Translations under genes and position numbers: made by a program
In this document: positions 12,696 through 25,800 of the stretch, in pieces
Numbering within the stretch: position 1 is the stretch's first letter
Layout of the letters: each line of letters starts with the position of its first letter
Notes under the pieces: model-generated
Database searches by the model: none
What the model saw: only the letters and a program-made list of their open reading frames with translations
Told to the model about the DNA's origin: nothing
Source: Nereocystis luetkeana
Taxonomy: Eukaryota > Sar > Phaeophyceae > Laminariales > Laminariaceae
DNA length: 64,000 bases
NCBI GenBank assembly: GCA_031213475.1
Contig: JARUPZ010000020.1
Span: 4,823,858 to 4,887,857, forward strand
Direction: 5' to 3'

Positions 12696-15600
12696 CGTTG
12701 TTGTTGTCGTTGTTTCTGCTGTTGCTGTGAGATATGGGACATGTATCCCACGTGTTGCCATTGTTTCTGCTGTTGCTGTGAGATACGGGACATGTATCCC
12801 ACGATCGTTTAGGATATCGAATACCGGTATGGGACAATGTACACCCCACGGGGTGTGGGATATGGGATACATGGGATAGATCCCACGGTATATGGATCTA
12901 TCCCATGCGGTATGGGATGCTATACCACGGTATATAATATGTATATCTCATGATATACGAACTCTTACACCGCCTCCACTGAACTCCTCTAAACACACCG
13001 AAACACGTAGGTGATTCGTGGCAGCGCGGAAGTAATGGGGGCGGCCGAGAGGAGGGGCTGCACCGGCCGGACGGTAGGGGCGAGGGCGATGCGATCGCTC
13101 GCCGTGGCCCCGGAAGGAAGGACTCGACGGGACGTCAGGAACATCGTTGCGGAGGTGTGATGGTGATGGTGGTGGTGGTGGGGGCGGTGGTTTTGTGCGG
13201 TGATGGAAAGGGGGGGGGGGGTGGGGAAGGGGGGGGGTGGGAGGAAGGGTGGGGGGGTGGTGGTGGGGTGGGGGTGGGGGGGGGAGGGAGCGTGGGGGTG
13301 GTGGTGGTGGTGGGTGGTAAGTGGTGGTGATGGTGGTATGGGTGGGAGGTGGGGGAGAGTGTGGTAGTGGTGGTGGTTGGGTGTGAATTGATTTGGTTAG
13401 GATAGGTTAGGGTAGGGTAGGTTTGATTCGGTTTTGGTTTTGGTTTGTTTTGGTTTTGGTATGTTTTGGCTTGGCGCGTTTTTGTTTTTGTTTTGGTGTG
13501 TGTTTGTGTTTTTTTGTGCTTATTTTAGTTTGGTGTTGTTTCAATTGGATTGGTTTGGTTCAGTTCTGGTTCGGTCGCGCTTGGTTCGGATTGGTTCGGT
13601 TTGGCTTGGTTTGGTTTGGTTTGGTTTGGTTTGGTTTGGTTTGGTTTGGTTCGGTTTGATTTGGTTGTTTCTTTGCTTGCTTGGTTTGGTGCCCTGATCT
13701 GCTCGGAAGGAAACAACCCCGTGGTAACCAAGTACGCACGAGAAGAAAACACAAACACACACGCACACATCTCGTTTCTAATCAGCGGTGAACATGGGGC
13801 ATACGCCGAACGGGATCCTACTGATCCGAAACCTTATCCCGGCTCTAGTTCGACCTCCCCGCTACAGCAGTTTAACCCCCCAAAGGAGAGTGCATTAGTA
13901 ATAGTGCACACTACAGCAGTGCACTATGTAGTTCGGGGCCTAATTCCCTTCAGACCCGGGTTTGACTACAAAATACAAACCCATTCACGGTGGGTACGTG
14001 AGTGGGTGGGTGGTTCGGTGGGTAGGGTAGGTGGGTAGCGTGGGTGGGTGAGTGGGTAGGGTGAGTGGGTGGGTAGGGTGGGTAGGTAGGGAGGGTAGGG
14101 TAGGTAGGGTGGGTAGGGTGGGTAGGTGGGTAGGGTAGGTGGGTAGGGTAGGTGGGTAGCGTAGGTGGGTGAGTGGGTAGGGTGAGTGGGTGCGTAGGTT
14201 GGATAGGGTGGGTAGGTAGGGTGGTTAGGGTAGGTAGGGTTGGTGGGGGTACGGTGGGAGGGTTGGGTGGGGGGGTAGATGGGTGGGTAGGGTAGGTAGG
14301 GTGGGTAGGGTGGGTAGGGTGGGCGGGTGGGTAGGGGGGGTACGGTGGGAGGGTGGGTGGGTGGGTGGGTGGGTGGGTAGGGGGGGTACGGTGGGAGGGT
14401 GGGTGGGTAGGGTGGGTAGGTAGGGTGGGTAGGATAGGTGGGGTGGGTGGGTGGGTGGGTGGGTAGGGTAGGTAGGGTGGGTGGGTAGGGTGGGTGGGTA
14501 GGGAGGGTGGGTGGGCGGATGGGTGGGTGGGTGGGTGGGTGGGTGGGAGAAGCAAATATGAGGAACTTTCATATCTATATTCCTATTTTTCGTTGTCGTC
14601 GTGTACACCCCCGGCGAAATCTGAACACCACAGCAGTAATATAGCGTCGACCACTGTTGTGCTGTCGCCTGTATTGAAAAACGTTGCCTACCCCGCAACA
14701 CCCCGCCCCGCCCCGTCTCGCCCCGCCCTGCACCCCATGCCGCACTTTCGCCTCGATCGAACCGCGGTGTGCTTGCTTGCCTGCAATGGGCGGCTTCCCG
14801 ATGGGATGACGACTACGGCGACAACGACCGACGTACGAATTAATGGACCGCGCAGATGAACACGACGAAAAGCGGCCTGGACGTTCCCAGGCTTCGGCAC
14901 ATCCCGGCGTGCCTTAAGTACCGCATCGCGTCCGCGCTTTCCTTGCAGGTGGGTGATCGTGTGACGTTTTTTGTTGTTTTGCGTTTGGTCCTCCCTTGTG
15001 TGGGGCCACAAATAAATGTTGTTTTGTTTTTTTAGGCTCGGGCGCTTGTTTCGGTAGAGGAGTTCCCCTCCCGAAGAACCAAAGCGGAAACAAAAACCGA
15101 GACTCCCCTTTCGAGGACGTCCATTTCTCTCTCTCGACAGTAGCCGACTTTGTGAAGCCTTTGTGTGCGCAACCCTACATATAGTATATATATATTATAT
15201 ATATATATGCAAATATTGATCTATAAATACGAATATTTGCTATTTTGGTTCCAAGTGATACGGAATGGTATACCGCAGCTCGTTAGTACCGTTTCCCTTA
15301 GGGACTGGTATGATACTGCCTTGGACACTATTTCGCACTTTGTTTGTGTTCTCCCTTCGAGATGCTTTTTGGTGACAGCCTGTTTTGTGACCACTAACAG
15401 AACTCCAGGCAAATGAGTTAATGTGAGAACATCAGGATCATCATCATCATCATCACCATCATGGTGATCATCATGATGATCATCATGATGATCATCACGA
15501 TCATCATGATCAAAATCATCGTCATAATCATCGTTATCATCATCCTCATCATCATCATCGTCGTCATCATCATTGTGATCATCATTTTCATCATCATCAT

Positions 15601-15704
15601 CGTCATCATTACCATCATCGTCATCATTACCATCATCGTCATGATCCCCATCATCATTATCATCATTATCGTCATCATCGTCATCATCGTCGTCATCATC
15701 ATCC

Positions 15705-15741
<37 letters not shown>

Positions 15742-16724
15742 GCTGAACAATCCCGCAAGGCTAACGGGAGGAAAAACAAATGCTAATGGAACGGCCGAGA
15801 AATTTCCTGTCTATTTCCTCAGTCACAATTTCTTTTGCTTTTTCGATCCATAACCCCCCCCCCCCCCCCTCCATATACACGAGCACGACAAGGTACGCAC
15901 ATGTCTTGGGGAGGAGATGACAAAATTAAGCCTACACCACCCTGTCTCTGTATTCAAGAACCGTTTTCACACTAATATATATGCAGTCAAAACAGTCTTT
16001 CTATAGACAAGGGACAGATTGGTGTACCAGGTAGGTGTTTTTGATGACCTACATACTGCTCGTCAACCGTTTCCCCCCACTACGTACTGCTCGTCGACTC
16101 TCATCGAACGTTTCTATTAATACGTAACTCACGCTCTCGCGCTTTCCGCTAAAACCGTTTTTTTTCTTTTGTGCGAGCAAAAAAGTCCCTACGAGGGCAT
16201 GTGCACTCGGTGATTATTTGAGCCCACGGAACGGATTTCAGTAGGTAGGGCGCGAGGGCCACCTGCCCCAGCCACCGGGGATGCATAGTAAATAGGACCT
16301 ACGGCACATACAAAAACCTATACATTTACCTATTTTTACCAACAATATTCTTGTCTCAGTTACTGTGGCCCCCCGCAATAGTACGAAAAAACACAAGGCT
16401 CCCTCCCTAATACGGGGGACCGTAGTAAATAGGACCTACGGTACACACGAAAACCTATGTAATTCGCTATTTTTACTAAAAAATAGTTGGTCCTATTTAC
16501 TATAGCCCCCCGTAATAGTTGCGGTGGGGTGCTAGGTAAGAACAATGATTATTACTATTTCTCTTGCCATCCGACAATGTGTAGCATGATCTTCAACATG
16601 GATCACTCATTACTTTCCCGGAAGAAGAAAACCTCGGAAACAATGATTGAAGGTAAACGTTTTCAGCCTGGAGGCGCTGCACTAAAATCCTGTCATTAAT
16701 AATGACCACAGGGTATATATATAT

Positions 16725-16767
<43 letters not shown>

Positions 16768-19700
16768 TGCTCAAGATTAACTAACGCCTTTGGGCACCCT
16801 GTAGTTGTAGGGTGTTCTCAACCCTCGGACGAGCGCGCAGGCCCTCCCCCTGGCCCCCTGGCGATCGACTCCTTGCGCTGTACACAACATCAACTTGTTG
16901 TACCATCATCCCCGAACTCGTTGCTGTCGCTGTGAATTCGTGACCGTTTTCCTGGGTCATTTCCATCCTCCCCGAACTCGTTGCTGTCGCTGTGAATTCG
17001 TGACCGTTTTCCTGGGTCATTTTTTTTTTTCTCAAAGGATTGGTGGTGTCACCGGAAAAAGTTTCGATGGCTCGCTCGTGATTTGTTTGTCTGCTGTTCT
17101 GATAGCGGGACGCTACGAGTACGGTACCCAAGGTGTATTCGTAGCACGGCGAGCAGTGTCTTTGTCAAACCTTTTTGATGTGGCGGCGAGCTCTTCGTAG
17201 GGACCGGGTTCACCGAGTTAGTTTTGTTTGCCATCTTGCGTTTTTTTTTTTTTTTCTTGTCTAATAACCATTGATGATGCAGGCGTGGCCTCCATTTACG
17301 GAACTGACGAGAGAGGAGGCGAACGACACGGGCCACCATCTTTTCGTCCTCAAGGGCAGCATCTCCCTGCAGGCCGTGGCGAAGTCGCAAAGGTTCGCAC
17401 AGACGTCGACAGACAAAACAATCCTTCGGGGGGAAAGAAAAATCGAGGGCACGGCTTGACAGCCAGACGGGCCCCGGACGGCAGTGCCGACACTTTGCTG
17501 TGAATAGATGAACACCGTAACGTAGCCATATGATATAGAGTTAACGCTGGCTGCTACTGCGGGGGGGGGGGAGAAAGTAGATTAAAACCCATGATGGACC
17601 CAAAACAACATGCATTTCCCTGTATTTAAAAGCTGTTTTTTTTTTTTTTGCTCATCTCATTCATTATCTTCGCACATCTTCTTCCAACTTGTAACTCAGA
17701 TCCGGGGTCACATAGCAGGCTCTTCTACCCCCTTCCCGCTACGGTACGTGCCTTCATTTTTATCGCGAGAATATTTCAGCCTTTTCTTTCCTCGTCGACT
17801 CGCATCGAATTGTGCCTACCCACGCTGCAAGGCGCTCTCAACAATTGAATCCTTTTTATTTTTATTTTTGCAAACAAAGCCAAATGTCCGACCCACCTGG
17901 GGCTCGAACCCAGGACTCACCCACAAGTAGAATTCGAGGTTAACCACTTGAACCACCGGGGCGACCGGCTGATTTGGTTCTGTATGGTGCAGATCTTCCA
18001 ACCGTATTCTTTTGTGGTGGGCGAATCGAACTTTTTCACGCGTCGGGCAGACAGATATGTATGATCATCGATTCCTCTGGATTTTTCAGGGCAGATGATC
18101 TGTATAATCTTTATGATCTGTATTATATGTATGATCTGTGTGGTCTGTATGGTCTAGCTCATGTTGTCGGGTGGGAGCGGTGAAACCCGCTTGATCTGCT
18201 GCGGAACATGTTTCTGGATGTGTCAGGTCTGTGCTATGCAACTACCGCACAACATGTCGTAACGGCAGTATAGGATCTATCTGATCTATCTGATCTATCT
18301 GATCTATCTGTAGATGATCTGTGAGATCTATCTGTAGATGATCTAGTTGATCCATCTGTAAAATATATATTTGATATATCTGTAGATAATATATCTCACT
18401 ATCTGTAGATGATTTGTGTGATCTATCTGCCTGACAGCCAGATGGGCGCCGGATCGTGCGCATTTCGTTAGATGCACACCGTAACGTAGGTCATCCCGAG
18501 ACAGCGAGCAAGAGAATGATCAGGTAGTGTTGTCAACCAACCGCGCACGAGCAGCCTGGGCGCCCAGCAGTACGGACAGGATCATGCCGCGCCCGTGCCG
18601 TGTGCCGTATACTGATCCTTGCGCTGCAACGCGGACACCAAGTGCGTGTATCATCCCGAGCAATCACGCAGTGGCCCGTTGCTGTAACCTTCACCTCTGG
18701 AGATTCCCGAGAGGATTATTAAGTTAGTTTTTTTTTTTTTCATCCTCCGGCCGGATTGGTAAAAACAAAGCTTAAGCTCACCACACTTCCACGTTCCAGT
18801 TTACGTGTCGCATGCCAATTTAACCTATAGCTCCCGTTGCAACATCAGCACAACAGGCTAGCTCCCGTTGCAACATCAGCACAACAGGCTGCTGTTGCTA
18901 CTACTGGCGCTTGAGCACGTTGACCCGACCTGACCCCCGAGAGGGGCAGGTGCGGTGGAGATAGCCACCCGGGAGAGCCATCTCTCCCGGGTCGTAGTGT
19001 GGGGCTTGCGCGAGCTCACCCACTGACAAAAACCGAGGCTATGAGGCCTTCCCGCCGGACTTGGTCCAGTTACGGTCCACCCTACCCCTTGGGGCGTAGC
19101 GGTTGTGGTGTACATCTATTAATAGCAGTCTGCCTTCATGGGCAACGGTGGTGGTGTACCTATATATAGTAGTACCAGACTGCCTTTATGGGGGGCACGG
19201 ATGGAAGCGTGTTCCTCATCTTGGAGAGTTAGACCGTCGATTACTCCTTAATGATCTAGATCTATCAGGGCAGATAGATAGATCGCTTATCTGTATGATC
19301 TGTATGATCTGTATGATCTGTATAATCTAGCTCGTGTTGCCGGGTGAGAGCCGTATAATTTGCGTGATCCAGCGCATGCTACCTGGGTTGGATCTGTGCT
19401 GTACAGATAGATAGATCCTGCACAACCTCTCACAACGGCAGACGAGGAACTAGATCATCTATCTGTAGACAGATCAGATAGATCATGATCTATCCAAGGT
19501 TTGGTATATTTTACGTACGTGTCATATGAATAGCTGTTTAGCCCATGAGTGATCGATGTTTTTGTCTTCTTGTGGGCTTCGAGGGGGGGGGAAACGTGCG
19601 TCCAAAAAAAACAGTGACAAATTTAAAAGCACATTTTATTTTTGCGGCATCAGACACAAAACAAGAAGCAGCAGCAGCCCGGAGGTCTATCAGTTGCAGG

Positions 19701-22700
19701 CTGTTCATCTCCCGGCTGTATGCGACTGCAAAACGTTTTACACCTCGAACAGATCATCTACAGATATATCATCTACAGGTTACGGCATCAGACACAAAAC
19801 AAGAAGCAGCAGCAGCCCCCGGAGGTCTATCAGTTACAGGCTGTTCATCTCCCGGCTGTATGCGTCTGCAAAACTTTTCACACCTCGAACAGATCATCTG
19901 CAGATAGATCATCCAATGAATATATCATCTATAGATCATCTACAAATCATTCCGCCACTTCATGATCTAGTAGATATTTCGAGGCAGACAGATCATCATC
20001 TAGATCTTGTACGATTTAGCTCGTGTTGCCGCCAGATCTACGTAAAGTGCCCGTTTCGTAGGTGGGCTCGGTCTGTACCAGGCAAGATCCTGCACGGTAA
20101 CCTCTGACCAACGGAAGGCAAGGAGCTATATGATCTGCAACAGATCACGATCTATCTCTTCGAGGCGTGGAAAATTTGGAGGTTTCCACTCTCGGTGGTC
20201 TTCTTCTTCTTCTTCTTTTTCTGGGTGTGGGAATGTTAAATGTGTGTGAACGATCGATTTTGGAGCTCTCATCATATTGCTTCACCATTACTCATCGGAT
20301 GAGAAGAAAAAAAAACCGATAAGTTCGATTTTTCATGTGATGTATATATAACAAGGTTCATGATGGAGACCCTCGGCATGTCTGCGGCGGGGCCTTTGAT
20401 GAAGCTGGACGTTGACAACGGGCTGGCTCTAGACGACTGGCGGTTGAGCGGGCTCGGGCCGAGCGTCGCCGTGCTGTTCGAGCGACAGGTGCTGGGAGAG
20501 TACCCGCACCCTGAACAGGTGATAAAAACACGCCTCTTTAGTACACACCCGGTTCGAGGCCATTGGTTTGCAGGGAACTCCCACGAGACAAAACGCAACA
20601 ACCAGAGGATCGTTCGACACCCAGGACCGAGCTAAAAACCTCTCTCGAAGAGCCGATACCTATACGTATCATATCGCGATGTGGTCGTTTCAGAAGGACA
20701 GACATATATATCGGCGCGTGCATACCTACGTACGGTGTGTGCATATATCACGTGCCTCCTCGATCTCCGCGTGGTCTCCTTATAGCCTTCGTGCTCTCCA
20801 GGCCCTCACCCTGACTGCAGGAGGAGCGGCAGCAAGCGCAGCTCTCGTTTCCTGCACGGGTGGCCGGGACCCCCCACCCCCTCCTTGCAAAATGCGGGCG
20901 TGATTTTTTTTTTCGTCTACGAGAGACATTGAATTGCGTTGTCTAGTCTGCTTACTACTGCATAACAATGTAGGATTATTACGGGGGACCATAGTTAATA
21001 GGACCTATCTATGGTACACACAAAAACCTATGTATTTCCGTATTTTTACTCTTAATATTTGGTCCTATTCACTATGGTCCCCCGTAATATTATAGTGTGT
21101 AGTAATAGCAAATCCTATAAAGTGTCGACAACCTATCGATTCGGTAGGCCCAACGAACGGTGTGTGTGGTGCGTCGTTCAATGTCTCCACCATGACGTTT
21201 TTACGCCCACAGTGGGCAAGGGGGCGGGGAGTCCCGGCCACCTGCGTGTGTGTGAAGATTTGTCGGTCTGATTGGCCGACGCTGGGCTTTCGGCCGCCCG
21301 CCCCCCGGATTTTTTTTTTTTTTTTTTTCTGAGAAAATAACCACCGAGAACGCACTGCGGTGGAGCCGGGCGACTGCCCCTGCCGGCCTCGATACACGAT
21401 TAATTGCACTGCCTGGTTTATCAAAATAAATACGTATCCTGTTTTACTAATAGTTGGTTGTAGTAGTCTTCATGAGCGTCACTTCAGTTTTGATTGGTCG
21501 TAGGATACTGCCGCGCTTTTTTTGTTCTGGAGAGTTCTTCACTTTCTGTTATTATAGTCGTTTATTAGAACAACACTACACATTGATTGTCGGATGGCAA
21601 GCATAATAATAATAATAATAGTACGAACACAACTATGTAACTGCTATATGTAGGGTTCTAATCATACTGGGCGCACTATACTGTAGTAGCTACACGATCG
21701 CGAACAAGCAATAATAGTAGTACGAGAAGGGCAGGCTGACACCTTTTTGTAGGAACAAAAGGAACATCCGGGGGAGAGGCACAGTACTGAATTTAAAGTA
21801 TGTACGTAGAACTACGTACCGACGCGTCCGTTCTGAAAAAAAAGAAACCCCAGCCTGGAGCATATCTATCTCCTGTTTCTGATCGCGTGTCCGGCGTATA
21901 CAAAAAAATGCCTGGTATACTACTGTATGTATGTACGTATGACGTATTTTTTTTATATTTGTGTATTTTTTTGTGACCGCCAGGCGAAACTGAGTGTGCG
22001 CGCGGTGACTCGGGAGGAGACGACGGTAGCGGTGCTGGACTCCGATCTGTACGACAAAAGCCTGGCCAGGCTAGACCCCAAGGACGCGCACGCCGCAGTC
22101 TGCCGAGAGGTGTGAGAGGTGTAGGTGTGAGGGAGTTGCTGTGCATAGAAGCGTGGAGGCATGCTGAGAGAACCGTGCTATCGTAGTATTATAGACGTCT
22201 CATGATTTTTTATTTCCTTCTTTTGTTTCTTCGGGTGTATCATACGTTGTATTCAGACGTATCATACAATGCCATGGTTATGTTTTCGTGGGAAAACCGG
22301 GGCTGCTTCGTGCGCAGCAGTACGTAGTCGCTGCTGCTGTAGTACAGTGTTACGGAGGACCATATTAAATAGGACCTATGGTACAAACAAAAAAACATAT
22401 ATTTCGCTATTTTTACTAACAATATTTGGTCCTAATTACTCTGGCCCCCCGGAATAGTGATCGTCACACCACTCACCTATTTTTTCGACATTCATTTGTT
22501 TCCCCCCGCCCTGTAAAGTCCCCGAAAAAACGGCTCTTCTCCCTCTTTGTTTCCGTCCTTCTCAGGTCCTGGAACAACTGAACCTCTGCTCCGAAGAAAG
22601 CAGCTCGACCGGCATTGGCGGGCTGGAGTCGGACATCCTGTGTCGCCTGCTGGGAGAAAATCGCGTCTTGAGGAAGATCAGCGTCTCGTGCCGGCCGAGG

Positions 22701-22815
22701 CTGCGGAGCGCTCTTGCCCTCAAGCGTTATGATCCCGGAGAGGTATATACGTGTACGAGTATAGTCGTGGACGTTTTCACAACCTCGGGCTCATATAGCT
22801 CACGAGCTACAGCAA

Positions 22816-22846
<31 letters not shown>

Positions 22847-25800
22847 TGCAATGGACCATTTATTTGATCTTCTACCCTTCTTCGTCCGGTATGATAAAGT
22901 TTGTGCGGGATCTGTGTACGTATGTATACATGCACATATGTCTACTACTACTACTTACTACTGTGCAGTGGGCGCTCCCAGTCAAGAAACACTACTGGTA
23001 TGAGCTAAGAAAATAGGCTCAGGTCGACACGGAAAACAGGGAAATTGGATTAAGAAAACACGGCTCAACAGTGGGACCTATTACGGGGGACCATAGTTAA
23101 TAGGACCAAATTTTGTTATTAAAAATGGCTAAATGTATAGGTTTTTATGTTTAACATAGGTCCTATTAACTATGGTCCCCCGTAATAGTCTACATCCTAC
23201 ACATTAGAGTTAGATCAAGGTCGGAAAGAAATAAGGCTTTGAGCCTGGACAAAAAATTGACGTTTCTTAAAACCGGGTGCCCACTGTAGTACTTCCAGGA
23301 TGCATGTATGTCCTAGATCATGCTGGCCCATATATATAACCGTATACCTGGTATCACACTGGGTGATAAGATAACACCCCCCCCCCCCCTCGGGCGATTT
23401 TCAGAGCTGGGAACCTCGACAACGCGGAGGGTGTACAAGATACGCCGAGCGACGCGTCTATATGCAACCTTCTCGACGACCATCTTTCCAAAGCCACACC
23501 ATTTTCGCTGCGTGTGCCCCCCCCCATGTTTTTCGGAGGGAAGGAAACCGGGTCTGTCTGACATTCGTCCCAGGGGGTGTGTTATTTTATCACCCAGCGT
23601 GATAGTGTGATACGGCTCACCCCCCTGCAACACGAGAGAGATAGACTATGCACACACGTCAGGAACCTACCGCCCTGAAGTTTCTACTCCCAAGATCAAC
23701 ATGAAATAGGACTCGATGACCTATTTATTACCTGTCCGAGGGAGACGGTGGAATATATATATTTTTTCCAGTCTATTTTTCCACTTTTTTTCTTTTTCTT
23801 TCTGGGGTGGTATTCTTGGAGTAGTATTCTTCCACACCCGAGATGTTGGAGCCTATCACTCTGACATGAAATATAGGGATAGTTAGCATACAAATATCTA
23901 ATCCAAACGGCCCTTATATTTTGGGCCGGATTGGTATACAGGTTGTGGCCACGGAAAGGTGGAGAGAGTATGGAATGTTGACCCATTGCGACAGCAGCAA
24001 CGACAACTAACCGCACGTTGCGGGTCGGGGCGTACGTAGCTGCGCACCCATATATCCCTCGATCAACCGTTCTGTGGTAGGCAGGGGACAACCGGGGTAC
24101 ATCCCCGGGTTTCCTATGTGGATAAGGATCTTGCGGCGGGTATTTTGGGAATATCGCCCTCAGCAGCACTGATGTCACTCTATTTTGGGTCACTCTGCAC
24201 GACGTGGTACCCCATGCCCCCCCCCCCCCGTTGACTGTCACACAGTTCGTTTTCTTGACAAAAAAAAATCGCTTGATGCTGCCTACTACGATCGTGCAAA
24301 GGTTGTTACAGAAGCCGAGGACTTCGGAGATAACTTCTTCATAATTTTGGAGGGGCGCCTCGAGTACTTCGTACAGGTGAGAGAAAACCACAAGGTCGTG
24401 CCACCTCTCTCTCTCACTCGACATCGCCGCCTTTCGCGGGTTTTGCCACGGTATTCTTTTTTTCGCTGCCGCCGACCATTCAATGTAGTGTATTGGGTTG
24501 GATGAGGCCTCCTGCCCCGGTCGGTGGGCCTGCCCAAACTTCGATACATCCCTTAGGTTATCATTGCCCACCCGCTGGATGCGGTGTGGTCTAACCCAAA
24601 CATCTTTTAAATACCGTCTTCACTAGGCGTACTTCGGCGCGCACGCGGAAGAATCTGACTCAAAAGCCTGAGACAGTGGTAGCTCGCCCGCGGCCGCACA
24701 GTCGCGGTCCCGTTTCCTCTTGGACTCTGGGACCCGTGCATCCGTCGTCGACCCGACGTAATAGTTCTCTATTCCTTCTGTCTTCCACCCCTCTATCTTC
24801 ATTATCCCGTCAGCCGCCGTGCCCGCCAATGACTTGCTCACCGAGCCTCCCACGCGAAAGGAGTGCATCGTGAAGTGGTCGGGCATTTCCGCCGCTCACA
24901 GGTGTCCCTGGAGCGCCGCTGTCATGCGCTGTGCTGTCACCGGTACTGGTCCTCGACCCCCGTCCGCAAGGACTACCGGGAACAGGTGGCCCTTCGTTCA
25001 GTCCCACCAAATACTCTGAGCGGCGGAAATGTATTCCGTAACCTCCCGAGACGCGCAGACCTGTGGGCACTCTTTTGTCCGTCAACAAGACTACCGCTTC
25101 GGCCGATCGCCGCGACGTTTTCCCGGACTGAAAGTTAAAGATGACCCCGGCCGACTCTGCTAGTCGCAACACCTGGGATCCCATGGTAAAAGAGAAGTCG
25201 TACCCGCTTCATCGATGGCTCGAGCTCCGTCACTCGGTCACCCTCGGCGCAACTCAGCCTAACTCCCCGTGAACACGCGAGCCGGGTCGCACACGGGTGG
25301 GGTGCCTAACTGTGTCCTGACCGTGCACGCCAGAGAAGTCCTCGGGTGTCGGTGTCAGACGGTACACGGGCCGCTGAACCCCTGTCCGGTCGTGGGGGCG
25401 GCGGCGCCGTCGGTGCAGGCATCGGAACCTGTATTGGAGTCGGCGCACTGTCCGGCGTCGGCGAGGCCCTCGTCGAGGGGCGAGGCATATTGTAGTCCTC
25501 TGTATGCTTATCCAAGCTCCCCTGTCGTCGCTGCGGGGCTCGTTTTGGGCCGAATGAATCGTTGGGCTCATATTGAAACGCAGACAATCTCACAAAACCC
25601 TGGAACCAGCTTTTGGTACCCAACGACTTTTGTTTCCGTTGATTGTTTGGCGATTTTACGCAAACAGAAGTCGAGCCACAAGACTGACTGCATACCACAT
25701 TGGTTTGTCATCAAACTGCTTGCTGAAACAGAAGAGTCAAGTCCTGACGTGTCGCCTGCTGCTGCCGTGCAACACCTTCGATAATAAAAACAGGATGTCC

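Noticed and set aside
17886..17966. Possible tRNA gene (minus strand)
   Set aside because: The T-arm is good but the acceptor ends do not pair and the anticodon loop is too large. It is better explained as a SINE head.
23696..24571. Minus-strand open frame of 291 codons
   Set aside because: It covers exon 13 of the cNMP-like gene in antisense, runs through intron sequence and shows no domain.
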